Made by a program: the position numbers and the translations under genes. DNA of 64,000 nt from Eubacteriaceae bacterium (GTDB lineage Bacteria; Bacillota; Clostridia; Peptostreptococcales; Anaerovoracaceae): the NCBI GenBank assembly GCA_902362435.1, contig CABIWW010000001.1:18429-82428 (forward strand), given 5' to 3'. Of this stretch, positions 1 through 10,643 are shown piece by piece (the stretch's first letter is position 1; each line of letters begins with the position of its first letter). The notes beneath the pieces are model-generated. The model was not told the origin of the DNA, ran no database searches, and saw nothing but the letters and a program-made list of their open reading frames with translations.

Positions 1-5
1 TTTAT

Positions 6-81
6 GGGGAATTAGCTCAGCTGGGAGAGCACCTGCCTTGCACGCAGGGGGTCAAGGGTTCGAATCCCTTATTCTCCACCA
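6..81 (+). tRNA. tRNA-Ala (UGC)
   Basis: A full cloverleaf is visible. The 7-bp acceptor stem includes the G3:U70 wobble that identifies tRNA-Ala, followed by D arm, anticodon loop CTTGCAC (anticodon TGC), TTCGAAT T-loop and an encoded CCA end. It lies 251 bases before the 23S gene, which is the usual place for tRNA-Ala in a 16S-23S spacer; the 16S gene should end just left of the window. No tRNA-Ile follows it. Confidence 0.97.
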
Positions 82-332
82 GAATCTCGAAGGAGAGATT
101 TAAGAGCACATTGAAAACTGAATAAAATTTGTGTAAAGCAAAAAAATCGAAAACGAATCGAGTATTAGAAGTTAGAAACGGAAAAGTTTAGAACGGACTA
201 AGCAAGTTTTTCTAAAGCTTGTAAGGGTAATACTGCGATTCACCGAGAAACCAGAAAAGAGTAAAAACACTAGAGTAAATTAACAGATAGTGAAGAGAAA
301 GACCTGGTAACGCTATACCAGGCGAACTTGAA
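82..332 (+). other. 16S-23S internal transcribed spacer (3' part)
   Basis: Non-coding, A-rich rRNA spacer. Positions 114-125 (AAAACTGAATAA) are perfectly complementary to 3259-3270 in the 23S-5S spacer, so the two would form a 12-bp processing stem enclosing pre-23S rRNA. A second hairpin (303-309 with 316-322, CCTGGTA/TACCAGG) ends 10 bases before the mature 23S 5' end. The RNase III role is inferred from other bacteria. Confidence 0.75.
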
Positions 333-3223
<2,891 letters not shown>

Positions 3224-3290
3224 AAGGTTTCAAGGAAGGAAAAGGCGATACACAAAGGTTATTCAGTTTTGAGTGTGCGAAGCACGCTTG

Positions 3291-3408
3291 ATGCGGTGAT
3301 GATAGCGAGGAGGATACACCTGTTCCCATACCGAACACAGAAGTTAAGCTCCTTAGCGCTGATGATACTTGGCGGGAGACCGCCTGGGAAAGTAGGACGT
3401 TGCCGTTT
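3291..3408 (+). rRNA. 5S ribosomal RNA
   Basis: Contains the canonical core CCTGTTCCCATACCGAACAC followed by GAAGTTAAGCTCCTTAGCGC. Helix I forms between 3293-3301 and 3398-3406 with several G-U pairs. It sits 67 bases after the 23S gene and just before a strong terminator, closing the rRNA operon. Confidence 0.93.
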
Positions 3409-3413
3409 TGGTT

Positions 3414-3448
3414 AAAAAAGAAGTTCACGAAAGTGAGCTTCTTTTTTT
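3414..3448 (+). terminator. rRNA operon terminator
   Basis: An 11-bp hairpin (3418-3428 with 3433-3443, one G-U pair, GAAA loop) is followed by a run of T and preceded by A residues that extend the stem. Classic intrinsic terminator directly after the 5S gene. Confidence 0.92.
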
Positions 3449-3584
3449 AGCGCAGCGTACCAAAAGGGACAGCGGAGCCGAAGCAGGAGGAAGGAGGAAG
3501 GAACGTAGTGAGTGTTGTATGGGAACTTCCGCCAAATCGTAGTTTAGAATAGGTCTCAAAAGTAGAGATGTTTTACTGTAAAAC

Positions 3585-3622
3585 AAAAGCACCGGACAGC
3601 ATATAAGCTTTTCGGTGCTTTT
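3585..3622 (-). terminator. Terminator of hbd
   Basis: A 10-bp perfect stem AAAAGCACCG/CGGTGCTTTT with an 18-base loop. Read on the minus strand it ends CGGTGCTTTTGTTTT, 35 bases after the hbd stop codon. It could also catch read-through from the rRNA operon. Confidence 0.8.
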
Positions 3623-3657
3623 GAATATATCAGTATACTGATGAGAGTATGATGAGT

Positions 3658-4548
3658 TTACCGGAGAAGGCACTCATTAGGAGTTTTACTGCCATCTTCA
3701 TGATAAACATAGAATCCTGCGCCTGATTTCTTGCCGAGGAATCCGGAGTCGACCATTCTTTTAAGAGAAACGGCAGGTCTGTACTTAGGGTCACCGATTT
3801 CTTCGTGAAGTACTTCCATAACGGCAAGTTCAACGTCGATACCGATCATGTCCATAAGTTCCAGAGGACCCATTGGGTGATGGAGGCCGAGTTTAACGCC
3901 TCTGTCGATTTCTTCGATCGAACCGATTTTTCTTTCAACGAGGATACATGCCTCGTTGAGCATAGGTATTAGCATGCGGTTTACAATGAATCCGGGTTCA
4001 TCGTGAGAAATGATGCATGACTTACCCATGAACTCGCCAAGCTCTCTTGCTTTTGCAAGAGTATCTTCACCTGTCTTATAGCCTGTAACGATTTCCATAA
4101 GCGGCATCTTTGGAACAGGTGAGAAGAAGTGCATTCCGACGAATCTTTCAGGTCTTGAGAAGACATGAGCCAGAGCAGTGATAGATATCGACGAAGTATT
4201 ACTTGCGACGATCGCATCCTCGCGTGCATACTTTTCGAGCTCTTTCATGATGCTGACCTTGATGTCCTTGTTCTCAGCTACTGCCTCGATGATTACATCA
4301 GCTTCCTTGCAGTCTGAGATGTCAGTAGTTGTTGTGATGCGTGCGATAGCATCTTTGGCTTCCTGTTCGCTTAGCTTGCCTTTTGCGACAGATTTCTGAA
4401 GGCTGGAACTGATTCCGTTAAGGCTTTTTTCGAGCTGCTTTTCAGAAATATCATAAGCAGTGACATAAAGTCCTTTGCTGGCAGCATTTTCTACAATACC
4501 TGAGCCCATGAAACCGGCTCCGACAACAAATACTTTGCTAATATTCAT
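3658..4548 (-). CDS. hbd: 3-hydroxybutyryl-CoA dehydrogenase
   Basis: Cytoplasmic enzyme that interconverts acetoacetyl-CoA and 3-hydroxybutyryl-CoA with NAD(P)H, a step of clostridial butyrate formation or of beta-oxidation. The N-terminal Rossmann fold shows GAGFMG (residues 10-15). The catalytic triad expected from characterised Hbd enzymes is visible as Ser in SNTSS (116-120), His140 in MHFFSPVPKM and Asn190 in PGFIVNRM. The family more often has HFFNP; here it is HFFSP. At 296 residues it is about 14 longer than typical, the excess being a C-terminal extension after GFYVY. The ATG follows a GGGG ribosome site. It is monocistronic, with its own promoter-like site and terminator, and convergent with the rRNA operon, whereas crotonase and acyl-CoA dehydrogenase lie tens of kb away. 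A related 3-hydroxyacyl-CoA specificity cannot be excluded. Confidence 0.93.
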   Translation of the reverse strand: MNISKVFVVGAGFMGSGIVENAASKGLYVTAYDISEKQLEKSLNGISSSLQKSVAKGKLSEQEAKDAIARITTTTDISDCKEADVIIEAVAENKDIKVSIMKELEKYAREDAIVASNTSSISITALAHVFSRPERFVGMHFFSPVPKMPLMEIVTGYKTGEDTLAKARELGEFMGKSCIISHDEPGFIVNRMLIPMLNEACILVERKIGSIEEIDRGVKLGLHHPMGPLELMDMIGIDVELAVMEVLHEEIGDPKYRPAVSLKRMVDSGFLGKKSGAGFYVYHEDGSKTPNECLLR

Positions 4549-4649
4549 TTTTCGTTAGTCCCCTTTCTGTGATCTTGAATTGTGCGGGTAAACGGTCGTA
4601 AGAGCTGTGGACAGTACCCTTCGACCTTTATAATAACTTCAACATACGG

Positions 4650-4678
4650 ATTGTACTCTATTAAAAACAGTTTTGCAA
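4650..4678 (-). promoter_or_regulatory. Probable sigma-A promoter of hbd
   Basis: On the minus strand TTGCAA (4678-4673), 17 bases, TACAAT (4655-4650). It lies about 100 bases upstream of the hbd start. Confidence 0.6.
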
Positions 4679-4834
4679 TAGGGAATGGATTAGACCTAAA
4701 ATTCAAAATAATTCAAACTCAGGTATTTTTCTGATCACATTGCAGTAAGCGCACTGCAGGCTCTTTTCATATACCGTTTTTATGTTGCCGGCACACAATT
4801 TTTTATGCAGTTTTCATCATTTTTATATTGATCA

Positions 4835-4859
4835 TTAAGGAAATCTTAAAGTGTTTAAG
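4835..4859 (+). promoter_or_regulatory. Candidate operator upstream of the two-component genes
   Basis: Three TTAA-centred half-sites about one helical turn apart: TTAAG at 4835, CTTAA at 4845 and TTTAAG at 4854. The last two form the palindrome CTTAAAGTGTTTAAG (4845-4859). It sits 50 bases before the response regulator, where OmpR-family regulators often bind their own promoter. The binding protein is inferred only. Confidence 0.4.
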
Positions 4860-4911
4860 TATTTTTTCTAAATGAATTTCATGGCATAATAATGAAGGAG
4901 GTTGATAGAAG

Positions 4912-5595
4912 ATGTACAACATATTGATATGTGATGATGAAAAAGATATTGTTTCGGCGCTGAAAATATATCTTTCGGGAAATGACTATAATCTGTACGA
5001 GGCATATAACGGCAGAGAGGCTATTAAGCTCATAGGTGAGAATGACATCCATCTTGTTCTTCTGGACATAATGATGCCTGAAATGGACGGGATACAGGTG
5101 CTTACAGAGATGAGGAAGACTTGCAATATCCCTGTCATTTTCCTTACAGCAAAAAGTGAAGATACAGACAAGATACTTGGTCTGAATATAGGTGCGGATG
5201 ATTATATCACCAAGCCGTTCAATCCTGTAGAGCTGCTGGCAAGAGTAAAGTCTCAGCTGAGACGGTATATGGAGCTTGGAGCAGCACCGGAGAAAAACGA
5301 CATACTCAAGGCGGGCGATATAGAGATGGATGACGATGCAAAGGCCGTGTATTTCATGGGAAATCTGGTAAGACTGACCCCGAAGGAATACGGTATCCTC
5401 AAACTGCTGATGGAAGGCAGGGGCAAGGTTTTTTCTCCAAAGGAAATATACAGAAACGTATGGCATGAGGATGCATTCGGAACCGACGGCACGGTAGCTG
5501 TACATATAAGACATCTTCGTGAAAAACTTGAAATAGATCCGGAGAAACCCAGACATATAAAAGTGGTGTGGGGACAGGGGTATAAAATAGAATAA
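4912..5595 (+). CDS. OmpR/VanR-family response regulator
   Basis: Cytoplasmic transcription regulator activated by phosphorylation from the kinase encoded next. The receiver domain (about 1-115) has the acidic pair DD8-9, phospho-acceptor Asp52 in LLDIMMPEMDG, the switch Thr in FLTAK and the conserved Lys in DYITKPF. A winged-helix output domain (about 130-227) contains RLTPKEYGILKLL and ends WGQGYKIE, typical of VanR-like regulators. Strong ribosome site AAGGAGG. The kinase gene starts 21 bases after the stop, so the two are co-transcribed. The upstream TTAA repeats are a possible autoregulatory site. The signal and target genes cannot be read from the sequence. Confidence 0.93.
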   Translation: MYNILICDDEKDIVSALKIYLSGNDYNLYEAYNGREAIKLIGENDIHLVLLDIMMPEMDGIQVLTEMRKTCNIPVIFLTAKSEDTDKILGLNIGADDYITKPFNPVELLARVKSQLRRYMELGAAPEKNDILKAGDIEMDDDAKAVYFMGNLVRLTPKEYGILKLLMEGRGKVFSPKEIYRNVWHEDAFGTDGTVAVHIRHLREKLEIDPEKPRHIKVVWGQGYKIE

Positions 5596-5616
5596 AGTCG
5601 GAAACGGGAGGCATAG

Positions 5617-7548
5617 ATGAAAAGATTCAGTGAAAGCTTTGCAGCTAAATTAGTATTGTATTTGATCCTGCTGTTTTGTGTGACAGCATCTGCGATGGCA
5701 GGAGTGTGCGTTGCTGTAAATGTAGGGCATAACTGGTATTCCCTGAGCAGTAAGGATGTCAAAAAGGAAATATATGAAAGCACCGCCGAGAATGCGGGAG
5801 ATTCCCTGATCCAGATGTATTATGAGAACCTGGATTATGACGGCAATGTCGAGTCGTATTTTGATACTTTGACTCTTATAGACGGAGAAGGTTCGTCGAC
5901 GCAGTTCGGTTACGGTATCTACGTGGCAGAAAGCACGTCCGATACGGAATGGAGAACAGTCAAAGAAGTCAATGCAGGCCTTAAAGAGGATGAAAGTACA
6001 TATGTGTATAATTACCATAATGACAGCGGACTGAAGATAGATATATTTCTCGGGGATCTTGACGGCGGTGATATTCCGGGAAGTGTAAAGGGCACGTATG
6101 ATTTCTATAAAAATGTATATGACAGCAGAGGTGCTGCGGCAGCAGTGACGGCGATAGGGATCTTCTGCTCCATAGTGTTTATGGTGATCCTGGTATGTAT
6201 TACAGGAATCGACAGGGAAAAGGAGTCGCTGATAAAGAAGCTGCCTGTGGATCTTCTGGTGACGATAAGTCTTATCATATTCGCGGGAGCTGTTCAATGG
6301 ATGTACGACATCAGGCTGTCGGGATACAACTATCTGGAGCTGCTGTTTTCTGTAGGCGTCATGGCGCTGATACTGGCAGTGATCGCTTCTGCGGTGATAC
6401 TGGTCTTTACAGTACAGGTAAAAGCCGGTACGTGGGTCAGGAGCACGATCATATATAAAGTTGCAGTGCTGATGATCAGGCTGCTGAAGGTAATGTGCAG
6501 GTTTTTCATAAATGCCTTCAGAGATGTCAGCCTCGTATGGAAGACCGGCATAGCGGTGGCGACAGGTCTGTTCATAAACCTGATCCTGATGATCATGGCG
6601 ATAAACAGTTACGGAGCAGGTGGAGGAGTGATGTTCCTGTGGTTCCTGGGAGCTGCATTGACAGCTTCAATGATAATATATATATCAGCGTGTCTGAAAC
6701 GACTGCTGCTGGGAGGAAGCCATATAGCGGAAGGCGATCTCGACTACAGGATAGATACCAAGGGAATGTTTCTTGATCTGAAAAAACATGCGGACGATCT
6801 CAACGACATACGCAGCGGGATCTCAAAAGCTGTCGAGGAAAAGCTCAGGAGCGAGAGATTCAAGACTGAGCTGATAACGAATGTTTCGCACGATATAAAA
6901 ACCCCTATCACTTCGATAATCAACTATGTGGACTTTTTGAAAAAAGAAGACATACAGAATGAAAAGGCAAAGGAGTATATAGAGGTCCTAGACAGACAGT
7001 CGCAGCGTATGAAGAAGCTCACGGAGGATCTGGTCGAGGCATCAAAAGCAGCGACAGGCAATGTAAAGATCGAGCTCGAGCCGTGCGATGCGCAGGTCAT
7101 GATGATGCAGGTAACGGGCGAGTATCAGGAAAGGGCTGAGCGTGAGGATCTGGAGATAATTTCATCCATGCCGTCTGACAATATCAGGATAATGGCAGAC
7201 GGGCAGAGCCTGTGGAGAGTGTTCAACAATCTGTTCAGCAACATATGCAAGTATTCTCAGCCGGGTACACGTGTATATCAGATCCTCGAGGAAAAAGACG
7301 GGAAGGCGGTGATCACTTACAAGAACATATCAAAATATGAGCTCAATATTTCGAGCGAAGAGCTGACGGAGCGCTTTGTAAGAGGAGACAGTTCGAGACA
7401 TACTGAAGGAAGCGGCCTGGGTCTTTCCATAGCCAGAAACCTGATAGAACTGCAGGGAGGACGTTTCAATATATTCATTGACGGCGATCTCTTCAAGGTG
7501 GTGATCGAATTCGACATACTTGAATCATATATAAATGATAAAATGTAA
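5617..7548 (+). CDS. Multi-span membrane sensor histidine kinase
   Basis: Partner kinase of the preceding response regulator. Residues about 12-33 form the first membrane span, about 35-180 a probable outside sensor domain, then roughly five more spans between 185 and 370. A HAMP-like linker (ISACLKRLLLGGSHIAEGDLD) leads into the dimerisation domain with phospho-acceptor His425 in NVSHDIKTPITSI and an ATPase domain with an N box near LFSNICKYS and a G box GSGLGLSIARN close to the end. The 643-residue length and the cluster of central spans are larger than in VanS, which usually has two spans. Start: GGGAGG seven bases before ATG. No resistance genes are adjacent, so the ligand is unknown. Confidence 0.9.
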   Translation: MKRFSESFAAKLVLYLILLFCVTASAMAGVCVAVNVGHNWYSLSSKDVKKEIYESTAENAGDSLIQMYYENLDYDGNVESYFDTLTLIDGEGSSTQFGYGIYVAESTSDTEWRTVKEVNAGLKEDESTYVYNYHNDSGLKIDIFLGDLDGGDIPGSVKGTYDFYKNVYDSRGAAAAVTAIGIFCSIVFMVILVCITGIDREKESLIKKLPVDLLVTISLIIFAGAVQWMYDIRLSGYNYLELLFSVGVMALILAVIASAVILVFTVQVKAGTWVRSTIIYKVAVLMIRLLKVMCRFFINAFRDVSLVWKTGIAVATGLFINLILMIMAINSYGAGGGVMFLWFLGAALTASMIIYISACLKRLLLGGSHIAEGDLDYRIDTKGMFLDLKKHADDLNDIRSGISKAVEEKLRSERFKTELITNVSHDIKTPITSIINYVDFLKKEDIQNEKAKEYIEVLDRQSQRMKKLTEDLVEASKAATGNVKIELEPCDAQVMMMQVTGEYQERAEREDLEIISSMPSDNIRIMADGQSLWRVFNNLFSNICKYSQPGTRVYQILEEKDGKAVITYKNISKYELNISSEELTERFVRGDSSRHTEGSGLGLSIARNLIELQGGRFNIFIDGDLFKVVIEFDILESYINDKM

Positions 7549-7555
7549 AATATAC

Positions 7556-7584
7556 TTGACATAAAGTATGTAATAGTATATATT
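7556..7584 (+). promoter_or_regulatory. Sigma-A promoter with overlapping inverted repeat
   Basis: TTGACA (7556-7561), 17 bases, TATATT (7579-7584), close to consensus. The -35 box lies inside the inverted repeat TACTTGACATAAAGTA (7553-7568), which could be the operator of the XRE regulator encoded two genes on (inference). Confidence 0.65.
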
Positions 7585-7607
7585 GATCTCGAAGGGAGAT
7601 GATATAT

Positions 7608-8111
7608 ATGAACGCAGAGTATATTATAGGACTGATAGCAGGGATCGCAGCCGGGCTGATAATTTTCGCTGTTGCAGTGAGGTGCTGCAGGGACAAAGGA
7701 CAGTACCGCTCTAAATACGATGAACGTCAGAAGATCGCGATGGGAAAAGCCTATCGAGAGGGGTTCTGGACGCTGCTGATCGCAGGTGTGATCGCGACAC
7801 AGCTGACACGTATAGATGCTCTTCAGGAATATGCTGTGATGATATTTTCGATTGCAGGCTTCATAGGGCTGGAAGTATATGTAGTGGGATGCATAATGAG
7901 GGATGCCTATATGGGGCTGAACGACAAACCTAAGAGATGGCTGACAGTTCTGTCTGCCATTGCGGTATTCAACTGGGGGATAGCGCTGTTCAACACGCTT
8001 TCGGGTGCAGGTCTGGCTGCCGTATGGGCCAATATCATGGCAGGAGCGTTCGTGGTGATAGCACTGATAGCTTATGTCATAAGGCAGCAGATGATAAAGA
8101 ACGAAGACTAA
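7608..8111 (+). CDS. Small four-span membrane protein, YDERQ type
   Basis: About 167 residues with hydrophobic segments near 5-25, 55-75, 80-105, 115-135 and 140-160. After the first span comes a cytoplasmic YDERQKIAMGKAYREGF stretch; YDERQ motifs recur in small clostridial membrane proteins (DUF2178-like) often paired with XRE regulators. Function unknown. The ATG at 7608 is preferred over the one at 7599 because GAAGGGAG lies nine bases before it and only overlaps the earlier codon. It is followed 25 bases later by an XRE gene, probably in one operon, and preceded by a near-consensus promoter, so it is separate from the two-component pair. Confidence 0.7.
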   Translation: MNAEYIIGLIAGIAAGLIIFAVAVRCCRDKGQYRSKYDERQKIAMGKAYREGFWTLLIAGVIATQLTRIDALQEYAVMIFSIAGFIGLEVYVVGCIMRDAYMGLNDKPKRWLTVLSAIAVFNWGIALFNTLSGAGLAAVWANIMAGAFVVIALIAYVIRQQMIKNED

Positions 8112-8136
8112 AAGGCTGAAAAGGGTGGTACATTAT

Positions 8137-8331
8137 ATGAAAAATCTGAAGCTCAAGGCTGCGAGGGCGGCAAAGGATCTTTCACAGCAGGCTCTTGCCG
8201 ACATAGTCGGAGTTTCGAGGCAGACTGTGAACGCTATAGAAAAAGGGGACTATAATCCATCTATAAAGCTTTGCATCTCTATATGCAAGGCGCTTGACAG
8301 GACGCTTGACGAATTGTTCTGGGAAGAATGA
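8137..8331 (+). CDS. XRE-family transcriptional regulator (YozG-like)
   Basis: A 64-residue protein that is essentially one helix-turn-helix domain: KAARAAKDLSQQALADIVGV then SRQTVNAIEKGDYNPSIKLC, ending in the typical LDELFWEE tail. Such short regulators usually act as dimers and control their own operon together with a neighbouring membrane protein. The start is set at ATG 8137, seven bases after AAAAGGGTGG; an in-frame GTG at 8125 overlaps that ribosome site and is unlikely. The upstream inverted repeat at 7553-7568 is a candidate binding site. Confidence 0.85.
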   Translation: MKNLKLKAARAAKDLSQQALADIVGVSRQTVNAIEKGDYNPSIKLCISICKALDRTLDELFWEE

Positions 8332-8618
8332 CATGCAAAGTCTCAGATATCGATGATGACCTCGTCTTTAGTGCAGCCGGCAGGGCTGCATGTGAAGGCG
8401 GGGTTTTGTCGTTGTATGCAAAATGGCAGGCTGATTGTATCATGTTTTTCTGTGTAAAGTCGCAGGCTTCGTTAAAATCGAAAATTATATATGCACTACC
8501 CGGTTTTGTGGTATAATGGACACACTGGTCAGAAAACGCTGCGGTGAGAGCCAGTGATACAGTAAAATTCAGCGGCGGAGCGATATTGAAGAAGCAAGAT
8601 GATTAAGAGGTCGGATCT
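8332..8618 (+). other. Intergenic region with hairpin and extended -10
   Basis: No convincing gene. A 7-bp hairpin TGCAGCC/GGCTGCA lies at 8372-8390, followed 12 bases later by GGGGTTTT, a poor terminator at best. Near the right end is the extended -10 promoter listed separately. Confidence 0.45.
8509..8517 (+). promoter_or_regulatory. Extended -10 promoter of the tmk operon
   Basis: TG-G-TATAAT, a perfect extended -10 element. There is no good -35 box at the expected distance, which is common with extended -10 promoters. It is about 100 bases before the first gene of the tmk-holB-ricT operon. Confidence 0.6.
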
Positions 8619-9185
8619 ATGGGATTTTTAAAGTTTGTATTCGTGCTGCTTCTGGTTGTGCCTGTAGCGGTACTGATGCTTTACTTTGTGAGCAACCTTA
8701 GCGATAAGATGAAAATATCGATAAAAAATCAGAAGAATAACGACAGCTCTGCGGACAGGAAAGTGCAGGAAAGCGCATCTGCAGAGAAAAAAGCAAAGTC
8801 ACGCGGCAGTTTTACACGCAGGAAAAAGAACGGAAGAGAAAAAAGCTCTGACGTGCAAAAACGGCCTGAAAAAGATGGTGGAAAAGGCAGCTCGCCTGAG
8901 CGAAGAGAGCGTGAGCATGACGTATACGGATCCTCAGGAACATCGGCGGGCAGAGATTATCTCAAGGATACGCCGTATTACCGCAAAAAACAGGAAATGA
9001 AAGCTGCTCAGGGCGGCAGAGCAGAACGCAGCAGTTTTTCAGGAGCTCCAGCATCACCGGGAAGACATGCGGAGAGTTATTCTGATCGCGGACACAATGA
9101 AGACAGCAGTCATAAAGGCATGAGCAAGAGGCAGAGAAGAAAAGCAAGAAAAAGTAAGAAGAAAGTCAGAGAATCACAGAAATGA
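8619..9185 (+). CDS. Membrane-anchored, highly basic low-complexity protein
   Basis: No family recognised. Residues 2-27 form one membrane span (FVFVLLLVVPVAVLMLYFV); the remaining 160 residues are hydrophilic and rich in Lys, Arg, Ser, Gly and Glu, predicted disordered, ending in a KRQRRKARKSKKK cluster. With a Lys-rich tail the long part is probably cytoplasmic and could bind nucleic acid or phospholipid heads, but that is inference. Ribosome site AGGTCGG before the ATG. Its stop overlaps the tmk start by four bases (ATGA), so translation is probably coupled and it belongs to the tmk-holB-ricT operon. Confidence 0.65.
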   Translation: MGFLKFVFVLLLVVPVAVLMLYFVSNLSDKMKISIKNQKNNDSSADRKVQESASAEKKAKSRGSFTRRKKNGREKSSDVQKRPEKDGGKGSSPERREREHDVYGSSGTSAGRDYLKDTPYYRKKQEMKAAQGGRAERSSFSGAPASPGRHAESYSDRGHNEDSSHKGMSKRQRRKARKSKKKVRESQK

Positions 9186-9826
9186 GAAAAGGCTATTTTA
9201 TATCTTTTGAAGGAGTGGACGGCTCCGGCAAATCGACGCAGATAAAGAAACTGTATGAGTTTTTTACAGCGAAAGGATACGAAGTCGTTCTTACCAGAGA
9301 GCCGGGAGGCACGGATATAGGAGAGAAGATAAGAGAGATAATACTGGACAAGTCCAATGTGGATATGGCGTATATGACGGAGGCTCTGCTGTATGCGGCA
9401 TCGCGCGCGCAGCATGTCACCGAGGTCATAGCTCCGGCTGTTGAAGCGGGGAAGATCGTGATATGCGACAGATTCGTAGATTCGAGTATCGCATATCAGG
9501 GATGCGGCAGGCAGCTGGGAGATTGCGTGGAGATCATAAACAGGTGTGCCGTAAACGGATGTATGCCGGATATCACATTCCTGATGAAGGTCAGACCGGA
9601 TGTGAGCAGCAGCCGCATGAAGGACCGTGAGCTCGACAGGATAGAGATGGAAAACATGGAATTTTACAAAAGGGTTTCCAAAGGGTATGAGAAGCTTGAA
9701 AAGGAATTTCCTGAAAGAATAATAGGAATAGATGCTGACGGCACGATAGAGGATATCGAAAGATTGATCCTGGTTCATATGGAAAATCTGATGAATACAG
9801 GGCAGCGGGAAGCCGGGACGGATTAA
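9182..9826 (+). CDS. tmk: Thymidylate kinase
   Basis: Phosphorylates dTMP to dTDP with ATP, for DNA synthesis in the cytoplasm. P-loop EGVDGSGKST (10-19), the dTMP-binding TREPGGT (38-44), and the DRF motif (96-98) followed by SSIAYQG are all present; 214 residues is normal length. The start overlaps the previous stop (ATGA). It is followed directly by holB and ricT, the gene order tmk...holB-yaaT known from Bacillus and many Clostridia, which supports the assignments of all three. Confidence 0.96.
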   Translation: MRKGYFISFEGVDGSGKSTQIKKLYEFFTAKGYEVVLTREPGGTDIGEKIREIILDKSNVDMAYMTEALLYAASRAQHVTEVIAPAVEAGKIVICDRFVDSSIAYQGCGRQLGDCVEIINRCAVNGCMPDITFLMKVRPDVSSSRMKDRELDRIEMENMEFYKRVSKGYEKLEKEFPERIIGIDADGTIEDIERLILVHMENLMNTGQREAGTD

Positions 9827-9827
9827 A

Positions 9828-10640
9828 ATGCATTTTCAGAACTATGATGAGAACAAGAATTTAATAGACAGGCTGGACAATATAATAGAAAATGATATCG
9901 TATCACACGCATACATTTTTGAAGGCCCCGGATATGTAGACAAAAAATCGTTTGCAGACAGCTTTATAAAGGGCATACTATGTCCTGTCAACGATGGAGA
10001 GAACTGCGGCAGATGCGGCATATGCAGCAAGATCGATCACGGTAATCATGAGGATGTGATCGATATCGAGGCTTCAGGAAGCTCGATAAAGGATGCGGAT
10101 ATAGTCAGGATGCAGGAGAGCCTTAAAAGCAAGCCGTTTGGGGACAGGCATATCGTCGTGATAGAAAACAGCGATACGATGACTCTGCGAGCGCAGAACA
10201 GACTGCTGAAGACTCTGGAAGAGCCGCCGGGCAAAACGGTGATAATACTGCTGTCAGAAAATATGGAGAACCTGATACCGACGATACAGTCCAGATGCGT
10301 TAAATACAGGATAAACCATCCGGGGAACGACGGCTGCGGCTTTATGCTCGAGAAAGCAGAGAAGATAGCCGGGATGGCACTCGATCGTGAGCCTTTTTAC
10401 AGGCTGAAGAAAGAAGTGGAGGATGTGCTCAAAGACAAAGAGGAGACAGCGGCGCTGCTCGACGGTCTTCAGATAACGTTCCGTAATATGATCGTGAACA
10501 GAAACAAAGGCATATCCCTTTATAAGGATGAGGATATAATAAGAAACATACATGCTGCCGAAACTGCCCGCAGACGGATAAAAGAGGGTGTTTCACCGGC
10601 ATATGCGATAAAGGATTTACTGATAAAAATCGGAGGATAG
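9828..10640 (+). CDS. holB: DNA polymerase III subunit delta'
   Basis: Clamp-loader subunit that helps load the sliding clamp at the replication fork. It has an AAA+ fold with a degenerate P-loop (EGPGYVDKKS lacks the GKT), as expected for delta', a four-Cys zinc module at residues 52, 60, 63 and 66 (LCP...CGRCGIC), and the RLLKTLEEPP motif with the SRC sensor (IQSRCVKYRI). At 270 residues it is shorter than the usual 320-330, mainly in the C-terminal collar domain. The ribosome site is weak; it starts one base after the tmk stop, so translation is probably coupled. Confidence 0.9.
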   Translation: MHFQNYDENKNLIDRLDNIIENDIVSHAYIFEGPGYVDKKSFADSFIKGILCPVNDGENCGRCGICSKIDHGNHEDVIDIEASGSSIKDADIVRMQESLKSKPFGDRHIVVIENSDTMTLRAQNRLLKTLEEPPGKTVIILLSENMENLIPTIQSRCVKYRINHPGNDGCGFMLEKAEKIAGMALDREPFYRLKKEVEDVLKDKEETAALLDGLQITFRNMIVNRNKGISLYKDEDIIRNIHAAETARRRIKEGVSPAYAIKDLLIKIGG

Positions 10641-10643
10641 ATA

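Noticed and set aside
8328..8516. 62-codon frame overlapping the end of the XRE gene
   Set aside because: No ribosome site, mixed composition, no family resemblance, and it runs through a hairpin and into the extended -10 promoter.
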